Counted from the first letter of the stretch, positions 1 to 6,738 are shown. The stretch is DNA of 30,629 nucleotides from JBDSKH01 sp035556655 (GCA_035556655.1 DATMFW010000076.1:1-30629); one strand, 5' to 3'. Program-made: numbers and translations. Notes: generated from the sequence alone by a model not told the origin.

Positions 1-185
1 ACATCCAAGTACCGCTGATACGCCCCCTCCGCCGCCGCCAGCGCCTCCTCATCCGAGGCGAACACGGGCGTCCCGCTGGGCGCCGGACCGGGCGGCAGCG
101 GCGGACCCTCGGGTCCGGTACAGGAGATGAGCCCCGCCGTGGCGAGGGTGAGGGCGAGGGCCGAGGCGGCCAGAGCGATTCGCAT
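1..185 (-). CDS. Putative lipoprotein, N-terminal part (runs off the window)
   Basis: This is the first 61 codons of a minus-strand gene whose remainder lies left of the window. The protein begins MRIALAASALALTLATAG and continues into a lipobox L-I-S-C with the lipidated cysteine at residue 22, so export and anchoring in the membrane by Lgt/LspA is likely. After the cysteine comes a Gly/Pro-rich stretch, typical of a flexible tether, and then an Ala/Glu-rich helix (DEEALAAAEGAYQRYLD). The ATG start at 185 is preceded by TACGGT and a 7-base spacer, the leaderless arrangement seen at many genes here. No catalytic domain is visible in the part present, so I assign no function. Confidence 0.75.
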   Translation of the reverse strand, partial: MRIALAASALALTLATAGLISCTGPEGPPLPPGPAPSGTPVFASDEEALAAAEGAYQRYLD

Positions 186-192
186 GCGCCCG

Positions 193-198
193 ACCGTA
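193..198 (-). promoter_or_regulatory. -10 hexamer TACGGT, leaderless-type promoter
   Basis: Read on the minus strand, TACGGT is followed by 7 bases and then the ATG of the lipoprotein gene. There is no Shine-Dalgarno sequence in the gap, so transcription probably starts at or next to the start codon. Confidence 0.45.
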
Positions 199-242
199 GG
201 CAACCCGCCGCGAGGTCCGCGTGGACTGTCCACAGCATCCGA

Positions 243-248
243 TACCGT
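243..248 (+). promoter_or_regulatory. -10 hexamer TACCGT, leaderless-type promoter
   Basis: TACCGT is followed by 6 bases and the GTG of the aminotransferase gene. No ribosome binding site is seen, which fits a leaderless mRNA. Confidence 0.45.
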
Positions 249-254
249 GACGGC

Positions 255-1484
255 GTGAGCGAGGTTCCCGGCGCCTGGGCGCGTGCAGCCCGCGGCGCGA
301 TGCTGCTGAGCGATGCCGGCGACCTGCGCCCGAGCATCTTCGCCGAGATGAGCGCCCTGGCCATCCGCACCGGCGCGCTGAACCTCGGCCAGGGTTTTCC
401 CGACTACGACGGACCGCCCGAGGTGCTCGCCGCCGCCCGGCAGGCGATCGCCGAGGGGCTTAATCAGTACCCGCCGGGTCTCGGCATGCCGGTGTTGCGA
501 GAGGCGATCGCCCGTCACCAGCAGCGCTTTTACGGCCAGGTCGTCGATCCCGATCGGGAGGTGCTCGTCACCGTGGGTGCGACCGAGGCGATCGCGGCGA
601 CCCTGCTCGCGCTGCTGGAACCCGGCGACGAGGTGGTGACGTTCGAGCCGTTCTACGACTCGTATGCCGCGATCATCGCCCTCGCCGGAGCGCGCCACGT
701 CACCGTCCCGATGCCCGCCCCGGGGTTCGCTCCCGACCTCGACGCCCTCCGCGACGCGGTCAGCGATCGCACCCGGCTGATCCTGCTGAACTCCCCGCAT
801 AATCCGACCGGCACCGTCGTCGCCGACGAGGCCCTGCGCCTCATCGTGGAACTCGCCGACCGCCACGACGCGGTCATCGTCAGCGACGAGGTGTACGAGC
901 ACCTGACGTTCGATCGCCCGCACGTCCCGATCGCGACGCTGCCCGGCGCGGCGGCGCGCACGGTCACGATCTCGAGCGGCGGCAAGACCTTCAACACCAC
1001 CGGCTGGAAGATCGGCTGGCTGATCGCCCCTCCGCCGATCCGCGACGCGATCCTCGCCGTCAAGCAGTTCCTCACCTTCGTGAGCGGCTCGCCGTTCCAG
1101 CCGGCGATCGCGGCGGGGCTCGATCTGCCCGACGCCTACTTCTCGGATGCGGCAGCCGCCCTGCAGGAACGGTGCGTCCGCCTGTCGGCCGGCCTCGCAT
1201 CCGCCGGATTCACGGTCTCGACGCCACAGGGCGGATACTTCGTGATCGGCGACGCGGCACCCCTCGGCTACGACGACTCGCTGGCCTTCTGCCGTGACCT
1301 TCCGGACCTGATCGGCGTGGTCGCGGTGCCCCTCTCGGCGTTCGTGCGGCCCGAGAACGCGGCCGGGTACCGGTCCCTCGTGCGCTTCGCGTTCTGCAAG
1401 CGCGACGAGGTCGTCGACGAGGGCGTCGCGCGCCTGAGACTCCTGGCCGAAAAGGGAGGACGGACAGACCCGTCTGCCCACTAA
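255..1484 (+). CDS. PLP-dependent aminotransferase, class I/II (KAT/DapC-like)
   Basis: A 409-residue fold-type I aminotransferase of normal length. Visible landmarks are the N-terminal substrate-loop sequence NLGQGFPDYDGP (43-54), the NSPHNPTG motif (179-186) with the cofactor-contacting Asn183, SDEVYEHL (210-217) with Asp211 and Tyr214, and the Schiff-base lysine Lys244 in SSGGKTFNTTGWK. This pattern is typical of the subgroup that includes kynurenine/glutamine transaminases, MtnE-type methionine aminotransferases and actinobacterial DapC-like enzymes; sequence alone does not settle the substrate. The GTG at 255 is chosen because TACCGT lies 6 bases upstream and an in-frame stop precedes it. 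The stop TAA forms the start of a -10-like hexamer for the next gene, a TetR regulator. A nitrilase-family amidase lies just beyond, which favours a transaminase/omega-amidase pairing (inference). Confidence 0.9.
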   Translation: MSEVPGAWARAARGAMLLSDAGDLRPSIFAEMSALAIRTGALNLGQGFPDYDGPPEVLAAARQAIAEGLNQYPPGLGMPVLREAIARHQQRFYGQVVDPDREVLVTVGATEAIAATLLALLEPGDEVVTFEPFYDSYAAIIALAGARHVTVPMPAPGFAPDLDALRDAVSDRTRLILLNSPHNPTGTVVADEALRLIVELADRHDAVIVSDEVYEHLTFDRPHVPIATLPGAAARTVTISSGGKTFNTTGWKIGWLIAPPPIRDAILAVKQFLTFVSGSPFQPAIAAGLDLPDAYFSDAAAALQERCVRLSAGLASAGFTVSTPQGGYFVIGDAAPLGYDDSLAFCRDLPDLIGVVAVPLSAFVRPENAAGYRSLVRFAFCKRDEVVDEGVARLRLLAEKGGRTDPSAH

Positions 1485-1487
1485 CAT
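1482..1487 (+). promoter_or_regulatory. -10 hexamer TAACAT overlapping the aminotransferase stop codon
   Basis: TAACAT begins with the TAA stop of the aminotransferase and lies 9 bases before the GTG of the TetR gene, with no Shine-Dalgarno sequence between. It could drive the regulator separately from the aminotransferase. Confidence 0.4.
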
Positions 1488-1496
1488 GACGGGGAC

Positions 1497-2153
1497 GTGT
1501 CTCCTATCCCCGATCCCCCCGGCACGCCGCTCGACCCCGACGAGGTGCTCGACGCGGCGGCGGATGCGTTCGCCAACGACGGCCTGGACGCCGTCACCTT
1601 TCGCCGCCTGGCCCGCAATCTCGGCATGACCGAAGCCGACGTCGCCGCGGTCTTCGAGTCGATCCCGCGTCTGCTCGCGGCGATGCTCAACCGCGAGTAC
1701 ACCCGCATGTTCCAGGCGATCGTCGACGACATCGAGCGCGATCCGGTCGGCGGGCGGCTGTCGCGCATCTACCGGTACGTGCTCTCGGCGGTGTACGAGC
1801 GGCCCCTGGCCCGGTCGCTGTACCTCATGGACGGCGACGGCCTCAGCCGCATCATGCGGCTCACGCACGGGTTCGCCTACATCCCCCAGCTCAGTGTGCG
1901 AGCCGAGTTCATCGAGGAGATGAAGCAGGCGGGAACGGTCCGGCCGGGAGTGGACTCGCGTGCGGTGTCGGCGGTGATCTCGGCGGTGTCGGGCGGCGCC
2001 GCCCTGCTGACCCCGAATCCGCCGCTCAGCGAGGTGGTCGACGGTCTGGCGCAGCTGCTGGAGTCGGGTGTCGACACCGACGATGCCGACACCTCGCGCG
2101 GGAAGGCGACGTTCTTCGCCTACGCGCAGGGGCTCTCCAGCGCGCCGGACTAG
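1497..2153 (+). CDS. TetR/AcrR-family transcriptional regulator
   Basis: A 218-residue one-component regulator. The N-terminal part carries the TetR DNA-binding domain: helix 1 around DEVLDAAADAFANDGLDAVT and the helix-turn-helix at about 33-53 (VTFRRLARNLGMTEADVAAVF). The rest is helical and variable, as expected for a ligand-binding/dimerisation domain. The canonical recognition-helix residues are partly replaced, so the family call rests on overall pattern and size. It starts 12 bases after the aminotransferase stop and ends tail to tail with the nitrilase gene, their stop codons sharing the palindrome CTAG. A local target (aminotransferase, nitrilase or itself) is a reasonable guess but I see no clear operator palindrome. 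Confidence 0.75.
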   Translation: MSPIPDPPGTPLDPDEVLDAAADAFANDGLDAVTFRRLARNLGMTEADVAAVFESIPRLLAAMLNREYTRMFQAIVDDIERDPVGGRLSRIYRYVLSAVYERPLARSLYLMDGDGLSRIMRLTHGFAYIPQLSVRAEFIEEMKQAGTVRPGVDSRAVSAVISAVSGGAALLTPNPPLSEVVDGLAQLLESGVDTDDADTSRGKATFFAYAQGLSSAPD

Positions 2154-2953
2154 CGCTCGACGACCCCGAAGCGCCGCAGCTTCAATGCGGGGTTCACGCG
2201 CCGCACCTGCGCGACGCGATCGGGCGAGATCCAGGCGACCGCGACATCCGTCGTCTCGCCGATGGTGACCAGCTCGACGCCCATCGGGTCGACGATCATG
2301 CTGTTGCCCACGCCGACCGGGGGTGCGTGGTCGGCCGCCGCGACGTAGACGGTGTTCTCGATGGCGCGGGCCGTGAGCAGCGTGCGCCAATGCGATTCCT
2401 TCAGCGGACCCCGCACCCACTCGGAGGGCACCAGCACGAGGTCGGCTCCGGCGTCGACGAGCCGGCGGGTGACCTCGGGGAAGCGCGCGTCGTAGCAGGT
2501 CTGAAGCCCGACGGTGAACTCCCGCCACGGGAAGACCGGCACCTGATCGGCGGGCCCGGGCACGATGTAGGCGCTCTCCTGGTCTCCGAACGCGTCGTAG
2601 AGGTGCACCTTGCGGTAGTGCGCGACCATCTCACCGGTGTCGGAGAGGGCCACGAGCGTGTTCGCGACTCGCTCCTGCTCGTCGGGCACCTTCTCGACGA
2701 GCCCGGCGACGATGTGGATGCCGAGCTCGGTCGCCAGCTCGGCGAGCGCCCGTGAGAACGGACCATGCAATCCCTGGGCGTGGTCGACCCAGTCGGGGCC
2801 GAGGGTCGGGGTGAAGTACGAGGAGTACTCGGGGAACACCACCATGAGGGCTCCGCGGTTGGCCGCATCGCCGGCCAGCCGGGACATCTCCTCGAGGTTC
2901 CGGGCGGTGTCCTCGCCGGGTGCGAACTGGGCGACGGCGACCGAGTGCTCCAT
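2150..2953 (-). CDS. Carbon-nitrogen hydrolase (nitrilase superfamily), omega-amidase-like
   Basis: A 267-residue amidase of the nitrilase superfamily, normal length for a single-domain enzyme. The Glu-Lys-Cys catalytic triad is intact: Glu42 in FPEYSSYF, Lys115 in YRKVHLYD and nucleophile Cys153 in QTCYDARFPE. The CYD-x-RFPE cysteine loop and the F-x-x-x-ES segment after the lysine resemble Nit2-type omega-amidases, which hydrolyse alpha-ketoglutaramate or alpha-ketosuccinamate left by glutamine or asparagine transamination. This specificity is inferred; other short aliphatic amides are possible. No signal peptide, so cytoplasmic. The ATG at 2953 is preceded by TAGGCT with a 6-base spacer. 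It is transcribed towards the TetR gene and divergently from a lipoprotein gene. Confidence 0.88.
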   Translation of the reverse strand: MEHSVAVAQFAPGEDTARNLEEMSRLAGDAANRGALMVVFPEYSSYFTPTLGPDWVDHAQGLHGPFSRALAELATELGIHIVAGLVEKVPDEQERVANTLVALSDTGEMVAHYRKVHLYDAFGDQESAYIVPGPADQVPVFPWREFTVGLQTCYDARFPEVTRRLVDAGADLVLVPSEWVRGPLKESHWRTLLTARAIENTVYVAAADHAPPVGVGNSMIVDPMGVELVTIGETTDVAVAWISPDRVAQVRRVNPALKLRRFGVVER

Positions 2954-2959
2954 GCGGCC

Positions 2960-2965
2960 AGCCTA
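2960..2965 (-). promoter_or_regulatory. -10 hexamer TAGGCT, leaderless-type promoter
   Basis: On the minus strand TAGGCT is followed by 6 bases and the ATG of the nitrilase gene. The same hexamer precedes four other minus-strand starts in this window. Confidence 0.5.
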
Positions 2966-2970
2966 TGCGC

Positions 2971-2992
2971 CATAGTGGGGGCACCGAGGAGG
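2971..2992 (+). promoter_or_regulatory. -10-like CATAGT plus strong ribosome binding site GAGGAGG
   Basis: CATAGT (2971-2976) matches the -10 consensus at four of six bases. GAGGAGG (2986-2992) is a strong Shine-Dalgarno sequence 6 bases before the ATG at 2999, and it decides the start of the lipoprotein gene. This gene is one of the few here with a classical leader. Confidence 0.5.
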
Positions 2993-2998
2993 CTTGCC

Positions 2999-3532
2999 AT
3001 GACCGTTCCCCACCTGATCGTTCTCACGCTCGCCGCCGGCCTGCTCGCCGGATGCGCGCCGGGCACACCGGACGCCTCGGCCACGGACGACCCCGTCGTC
3101 GTCGCCCCCGAGACGCCGACGGCCGAGCCGGAGGAGACGGTCGATCCCGAGGTCGAACTGCGCGCCACCGTGATCGACGCGGTGAGTTCGGGCAACACGG
3201 CGGCGCTCGAGGGATCGCTCGCGCCCTCGGTGCACCTCACCTACTGCGCCAGCGAGGCGGAGGGCGATGTCACCGATCACGCGCTGGTGGTGAACAACAT
3301 CTCGGAGGTCACCGCCCCCTCGGCGACCTGGGACTTCGACCTGCCGGCCTCGAAGCTCGACACCTACGCCAACCATCCGGGGCACTACCCCTCGTACGCC
3401 GACGACTTCCCCGCGGGTGCGATCGTCGGGCTGTCCTCGGAGCACAAGGTGATCTCGTTCGTCGTCGAGGGCGCGCTGATCACGCGGGTCTTCATCTGCC
3501 TCGATGAGTATGCGCTGACCTTCGCCGACTGA
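2999..3532 (+). CDS. Small secreted lipoprotein of unknown function
   Basis: A 177-residue predicted lipoprotein. The start MTVPHLIVLTLAAGLLAGC is a short signal peptide with lipobox L-A-G-C, lipidated at Cys19. A low-complexity Pro/Thr/Glu/Asp tether follows (about 22-50), then a compact domain of about 125 residues with two cysteines (in LTYCASEAEG and in RVFICLDEY) that could form a disulphide outside the membrane. I do not recognise the domain. The ATG at 2999 is chosen over upstream starts because it has a GAGGAGG ribosome binding site and yields the signal peptide directly. It is divergent from the nitrilase gene and ends 16 bases before the convergent BadF-type kinase gene. Confidence 0.8.
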   Translation: MTVPHLIVLTLAAGLLAGCAPGTPDASATDDPVVVAPETPTAEPEETVDPEVELRATVIDAVSSGNTAALEGSLAPSVHLTYCASEAEGDVTDHALVVNNISEVTAPSATWDFDLPASKLDTYANHPGHYPSYADDFPAGAIVGLSSEHKVISFVVEGALITRVFICLDEYALTFAD

Positions 3533-3548
3533 CTCGGCCGCGCGGGGC

Positions 3549-4427
3549 TCAGCTCTGCGCGATGAGCGCCGCGAGCGCGGCGTCGCCGGCCACCTCGGTG
3601 AGCAGGGCGGCGCCGTCGATGCCCGAACCGCGGGGCGGGCGCAGGTCGAGATCGGGGAAGCGCTCCCGCAGCGCCGCCTCGAACGTGCGGGCGATGGGCT
3701 CGGCACGCAGCACCCCGCCGATGCCGCAGACGACGGGGCCGGCCCCGACGCGGCGGAGTCCGGTGGCGACCGACAGCGCGAGCTCGCGCCCGGCCGCGAC
3801 GCAGATGCCCGCCGCGACCTCGTCGGTGGCGGCGAGGTCGGCGACGTGCCGGGTGTAGGCGGCGATCCGGCGCACCCGGCCGGGGTCGCCCTGCAGCGTG
3901 ATGTAGGCCTGCTCGAGGTCGGGGAACTCGGCCTGCGCTCGCGCCGTGAGCGCGGTGCGCGGTCCGCGCCCGTCGTGGGCGCGCATCACCGCGTCGAGGG
4001 CGGCTCGCCCGATCCAGTAGCCGGACCCGGCGTCGCCCAGCAGGTTGCCCCAGCCGTCGACACGCGCCACATCGGTCGCTCCGACCGCCAGCGTCACCAC
4101 GCCGGTGCCGGCGGCGACGACCGCGCCGCGCTCGTCGCCGAGCGCCCCGAGATACGAGGTCACCGAGTCGTGGGCCATCAGCACCCGCGGCACCCCGGCC
4201 AGCTCGCGCATACCCGCCGGGTCGGTCTGCCCGGCGGTGAGACCCGTCGAGCCGATGCTCACCACGTCGATGCCGTCGCCGGCACCGCGGATGACCGCCG
4301 CGAGCTGCGGTAACAGCGGCTCGGAGGTCAGGACCCCCGGCAGCTCGGCCTCGGCGCCGCGGACCCCGTCCTCGATCAGCAGGGTGCGGATGCCGGTCTG
4401 GCCGGCGTCGATGGCGAGGTGGCGCAC
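3549..4427 (-). CDS. BadF/BadG-type ATPase, N-acetylglucosamine kinase-like
   Basis: A 292-residue protein of the ASKHA (actin/hexokinase) fold in the BadF/BadG/BcrA/BcrD family, the size of human NAGK-like sugar kinases rather than the iron-sulphur activators. Visible motifs are phosphate-1 DAGQTGIRTLL (7-17), phosphate-2 in VVAAGTGVVTLAVG, and the C-terminal adenosine motif VVCGIGGVL. There is no conserved cysteine pair for a 4Fe-4S cluster, so kinase activity on an amino sugar or similar substrate is the better guess. It starts with GTG 10 bases after the stop of the saccharopine-reductase-like gene and is probably co-transcribed, although a TAGGCT hexamer 7 bases before the GTG could give a second, leaderless transcript. 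Confidence 0.82.
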   Translation of the reverse strand: MRHLAIDAGQTGIRTLLIEDGVRGAEAELPGVLTSEPLLPQLAAVIRGAGDGIDVVSIGSTGLTAGQTDPAGMRELAGVPRVLMAHDSVTSYLGALGDERGAVVAAGTGVVTLAVGATDVARVDGWGNLLGDAGSGYWIGRAALDAVMRAHDGRGPRTALTARAQAEFPDLEQAYITLQGDPGRVRRIAAYTRHVADLAATDEVAAGICVAAGRELALSVATGLRRVGAGPVVCGIGGVLRAEPIARTFEAALRERFPDLDLRPPRGSGIDGAALLTEVAGDAALAALIAQS

Positions 4428-4434
4428 GCGGGTC

Positions 4435-4440
4435 AGCCTA
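4435..4440 (-). promoter_or_regulatory. -10 hexamer TAGGCT overlapping the upstream gene's stop codon
   Basis: On the minus strand the TAG stop of the saccharopine-reductase-like gene (4440-4438) is the first half of TAGGCT. Seven bases further is the GTG of the BadF-type kinase, so an internal leaderless promoter is possible within this gene pair. Confidence 0.4.
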
Positions 4441-5658
4441 GGATGCCGCCGGGACCTCCTGGATGCCCCAGGGCGAGCCGTACTCGTCTTTCAGCGTGTC
4501 GAGGAACGGCACCGCGTCGAACGCCTCCGGCCCGAGCACACCGGCACCCGACCAGGTGCCCTTGGCCAGCAGTTCGAGCGCGATGACCGGGTTGACGGCG
4601 GTCTGCCAGACCACGCACTGGTGGCCGTACTCGGCCATCGACCACTGGTTGTCGACCACGTGGTACAGGTACGTCGAGCGCGGCGCGCCGTCGGTCCCGG
4701 TGCCGGTGACCCAGAGCCCGGCGCAGGTCTTGCCGTGCATCTTGTCGCCGAGTGTCGCGGGGTTGGGCAGCAGCGCGGCGACGACATCGCGGGGGCTGAC
4801 CTCGACATCCCCCACCTTCACCTTCTCGGTCTTGTCCAGGCCGAGCTTGTGCAGGGTCTTCAGCACGCCGATGAACTCATCGCCAAGGCCGTACTTGAAG
4901 GTGGCGCGCTTGGCCTGCACCCAGCGCGGCATCATCAGCACCTCCTCGTGCTCGACGTTCACGCACTCGACGGGCCCGATGCCCTCGGGGAAGTCGAACA
5001 CCTCGGGCTCGCTGAACGGCTCGGTCGTGAACCAGCCCTTGTCCTTCTCCCAGATGACGGGCGGGTTGAGGCACTCCTCGATCGTCGTCCAGATGCTGAA
5101 CGACGGCGCGAAGTCGTAGCCCTCGACGACCAGGTTGGCGCCATCCCGGGTGCCGAGCTCGTCGATCTCGCTGAACAGGTGATCGGCGGCGTAGCGCGCG
5201 AACACGTTGCTGAGGCCGGGCTCGACCCCGATGCCGACGAGGGCGAGACGACCGGCCTTCTCCCACTCCGCGGACTTCTCGAACTGGTAGTCCCCGAGCT
5301 TCTCGCCCGTCTTGGTGTACGGGTCCGTCGGGTGCGGGTGCGACAGGCTCATCGCCATGTCGAGGTAGTCGGCACCGGCGGCGAACGCGCCGTCGAAGAT
5401 CGGGATGACGAACCGCGGGTCGACGGCGTTCATCACGTGGGTCGCGCCGCTGGCCTTGGCGAGCTCGGCCACCGAGTCGGCGCTCGAGGCGTCCACCTGG
5501 GCCGCGGTGAACCGCGGATCGTTCACCGCCGCGACGGCACGCTCCGCGCTGGCGAGTGCGTAGTCGGCGACGACGACGCTGTCGAAGAAGTCACGTCGGG
5601 CGGCGATCGAGCAGAAGGCGGATCCGACGCCCCCCGCCCCGATGAGGAGGATCTTCAT
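4438..5658 (-). CDS. Saccharopine dehydrogenase/reductase-like NAD(P)-dependent oxidoreductase
   Basis: A 406-residue protein with an N-terminal Rossmann fold (MKILLIGAGGVGSAF, glycine motif 7-12, followed by the acidic VVADY strand end) and the alpha/beta C-terminal domain of the saccharopine reductase/homospermidine synthase group. The segment VMNAVDPRFVIPIFDGAF, then a YLDMAM core and VGIGVEPGLSNVFARY, match what this superfamily shows at the nucleotide-substrate interface. It probably reduces or oxidises an imine-linked amino-acid adduct (saccharopine, carboxynorspermidine or an opine); the exact substrate is unknown. There is no fused lysine-ketoglutarate reductase domain. The ATG at 5658 follows TAGGCT with a 6-base spacer. 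The gene is first in a likely two-gene operon with the BadF-type kinase. Confidence 0.85.
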   Translation of the reverse strand: MKILLIGAGGVGSAFCSIAARRDFFDSVVVADYALASAERAVAAVNDPRFTAAQVDASSADSVAELAKASGATHVMNAVDPRFVIPIFDGAFAAGADYLDMAMSLSHPHPTDPYTKTGEKLGDYQFEKSAEWEKAGRLALVGIGVEPGLSNVFARYAADHLFSEIDELGTRDGANLVVEGYDFAPSFSIWTTIEECLNPPVIWEKDKGWFTTEPFSEPEVFDFPEGIGPVECVNVEHEEVLMMPRWVQAKRATFKYGLGDEFIGVLKTLHKLGLDKTEKVKVGDVEVSPRDVVAALLPNPATLGDKMHGKTCAGLWVTGTGTDGAPRSTYLYHVVDNQWSMAEYGHQCVVWQTAVNPVIALELLAKGTWSGAGVLGPEAFDAVPFLDTLKDEYGSPWGIQEVPAAS

Positions 5659-5664
5659 ACCGGG

Positions 5665-5670
5665 AGCCTA
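5665..5670 (-). promoter_or_regulatory. -10 hexamer TAGGCT, leaderless-type promoter
   Basis: On the minus strand TAGGCT stands 6 bases before the ATG of the saccharopine-reductase-like gene, with no ribosome binding site between. Confidence 0.5.
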
Positions 5671-5677
5671 TCGGGCG

Positions 5678-5683
5678 TACATT
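5678..5683 (+). promoter_or_regulatory. -10 hexamer TACATT for the VOC/NTF2-like pair
   Basis: TACATT lies 32 bases before the ATG at 5716. The intervening leader carries CCGAGG as a modest ribosome binding site, so this operon seems to use a normal leader. Confidence 0.4.
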
Positions 5684-5715
5684 GTTCGCCATCCGGACGA
5701 GAACCGAGGTGTTCC

Positions 5716-6108
5716 ATGCGTGATCCGCTCTCCATCTACACCGTCCTCCCCGTCGCCGACCTCGAGCGTGCGCGTACCTGGTACCGCGAGAAACTCGGGC
5801 TGGAGGCCACGCTCGACAAGCCGGGAATGCTCGCCTACTCGGGACCCTCCGGCTACATCTTCCAGCTCTACGAGACCGCGAACGCCGGCACGGCGAGGAA
5901 CACCCAGATGGGGTGGTCCACCTCCGATCTCGACGGCGACATGGCGGAGCTTCGTGAACGCGGGGTCGTGTTCGAGGAGTACGACCTGCCGGGCCTGAAG
6001 ACCGAGAACGGCGTCGCGGAGGTCGGCACCGAACGAGCCGCCTGGTTCCGCGACAGCGAGGGCAACACCATCGTCATCTCGCAGACGATTCCCGGCAGGC
6101 ACAGGTGA
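5716..6108 (+). CDS. VOC-family (glyoxalase/bleomycin resistance/dioxygenase fold) protein
   Basis: A 130-residue single-domain vicinal-oxygen-chelate protein. The two babab modules are recognisable: SIYTVLPVADLERARTWYRE with KLGLEA at the start, ending FQLYET, and the second half WSTSDLDGDMAELRERGVVF to the closing strand FRDSEGNTIVISQ. The first metal-ligand position, usually a histidine, is not obvious (Tyr8/Thr9 there), so it may be a binding protein or an enzyme with altered metal use. The ATG at 5716 is selected because it follows CCGAGG and yields the family-typical N-terminus. Its stop overlaps the next start by GTGA, so translation of the NTF2-like partner is probably coupled. Confidence 0.85.
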   Translation: MRDPLSIYTVLPVADLERARTWYREKLGLEATLDKPGMLAYSGPSGYIFQLYETANAGTARNTQMGWSTSDLDGDMAELRERGVVFEEYDLPGLKTENGVAEVGTERAAWFRDSEGNTIVISQTIPGRHR

Positions 6109-6482
6109 GCGCCGAGAACGAGAAGGTGATCGAGCGCCTGATCGCCTGTCTCAACGCCAAGGACATCGCCGTCATGGACGAGTTGTTCACCGACGACGCC
6201 CTGATGGACTGGCCGCAGTCGCGGGAGCGTGTGCGCGGCGCCGCGAACCGGCGGGCGATCTACGGCGCGTTCCCGACTCTGCCGACCATCACCCCGCGGA
6301 GGTTGTTCAGCAGCGGTGACATCGTCGTCGCCGAGGCCACCCTCGACTACGACGGGCCGACCTACGAGACGATCTTCGTGTTCGAGTTCCGCGACGGCCG
6401 CATCGCGCACGAGACGGCGTACTGGAGCGAGGCGTTCCCCGCCCCGGACTGGCGGGCGCAGTGGGTGGAGACGATGGCCTGA
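6105..6482 (+). CDS. NTF2-like / SnoaL-like domain protein
   Basis: A 125-residue protein of the SnoaL/NTF2-like cone fold. The pattern is typical: an N-terminal helix VIERLIACLNAKDIAVMDELF, the acidic FTDDALMDWP segment, then beta strands with RLFSSGDIVVAEATLDYDG and FVFEFRDGRIAHETAYW. Members range from polyketide cyclases and ketosteroid isomerases to ligand-binding or stress proteins of unknown role; a reaction cannot be named from sequence. The GTG start overlaps the VOC stop by four bases (GTGA), showing an operon. The gene is followed by a palindromic repeat that may end transcription. Confidence 0.82.
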   Translation: MSAENEKVIERLIACLNAKDIAVMDELFTDDALMDWPQSRERVRGAANRRAIYGAFPTLPTITPRRLFSSGDIVVAEATLDYDGPTYETIFVFEFRDGRIAHETAYWSEAFPAPDWRAQWVETMA

Positions 6483-6484
6483 CC

Positions 6485-6588
6485 CGCGCGCGGGCAGCAA
6501 CCTCGGAACAACGGTCCGCGCGCGGCGCCGCCGCACGGGATTGTCGCTGCGCGGGCACCGCAGTTCCGAGGTTGTTGCGCGCGGGCAG
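6485..6588. repeat. Intergenic palindromic repeat with flanking 12-bp direct repeats
   Basis: A 16-base arm GCAGCAACCTCGGAAC (6494-6509) is matched by its inverted copy at 6563-6578 with a single mismatch; the core CAACCTCGGAAC is perfect. The 53 bases between are GC-rich (GCGCGCGGCGCC and similar). The 12-mer GCGCGCGGGCAG appears at 6485-6496 and again in the same orientation at 6577-6588, overlapping both arms. No open reading frame of interest lies inside. It sits downstream of the VOC/NTF2-like operon, so it may fold as a transcript-end structure; the look is that of a dispersed REP-like element. Confidence 0.6.
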
Positions 6589-6603
6589 GATCCGGGAACA
6601 GAG

Positions 6604-6642
6604 GAAGGCCCGGTCGCGTCGTTTCCGACGAACCGGGCCTTC
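6604..6642 (-). terminator. Hairpin terminator downstream of tRNA-fMet
   Basis: GAAGGCCCGGT (6604-6614) and ACCGGGCCTTC (6632-6642) form a perfect 11-bp stem. The loop contains a second small stem, CGTCG with CGACG around TTTC. On the minus strand it begins 5 bases after the tRNA 3' end and is followed by a weakly T-rich stretch, so it most likely terminates the tRNA transcript; it may work in both directions. Confidence 0.75.
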
Positions 6643-6647
6643 TCTCG

Positions 6648-6721
6648 TTGCGGGGACAGGATTTGAACCTGCGACCTCTGGGTTATGAGCCCAGCGAGCT
6701 ACCGAACTGCTCCACCCCGCG
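6648..6721 (-). tRNA. Initiator tRNA-fMet (anticodon CAT)
   Basis: The minus strand folds into a complete cloverleaf. The acceptor stem begins CGCGGGG and ends CCCCGCA, leaving the C1:A72 mismatch that marks bacterial initiator tRNA. The anticodon arm is CTGGG-CTCATAA-CCCAG, with the three consecutive G:C pairs required for P-site entry and a CAT anticodon. The T arm is GCAGG-TTCAAAT-CCTGT. CCA is not encoded (the next bases read CGA), so it must be added after transcription. A -10-like TACCCT lies 11 bases upstream and a strong hairpin terminator follows. Confidence 0.97.
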
Positions 6722-6732
6722 ATGCGTGTTCC

Positions 6733-6738
6733 AGGGTA
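6733..6738 (-). promoter_or_regulatory. -10 hexamer TACCCT of the tRNA-fMet gene
   Basis: On the minus strand TACCCT ends 11 bases before the mature tRNA 5' end, giving a short leader for RNase P to remove. I see no good -35 match. Confidence 0.5.
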
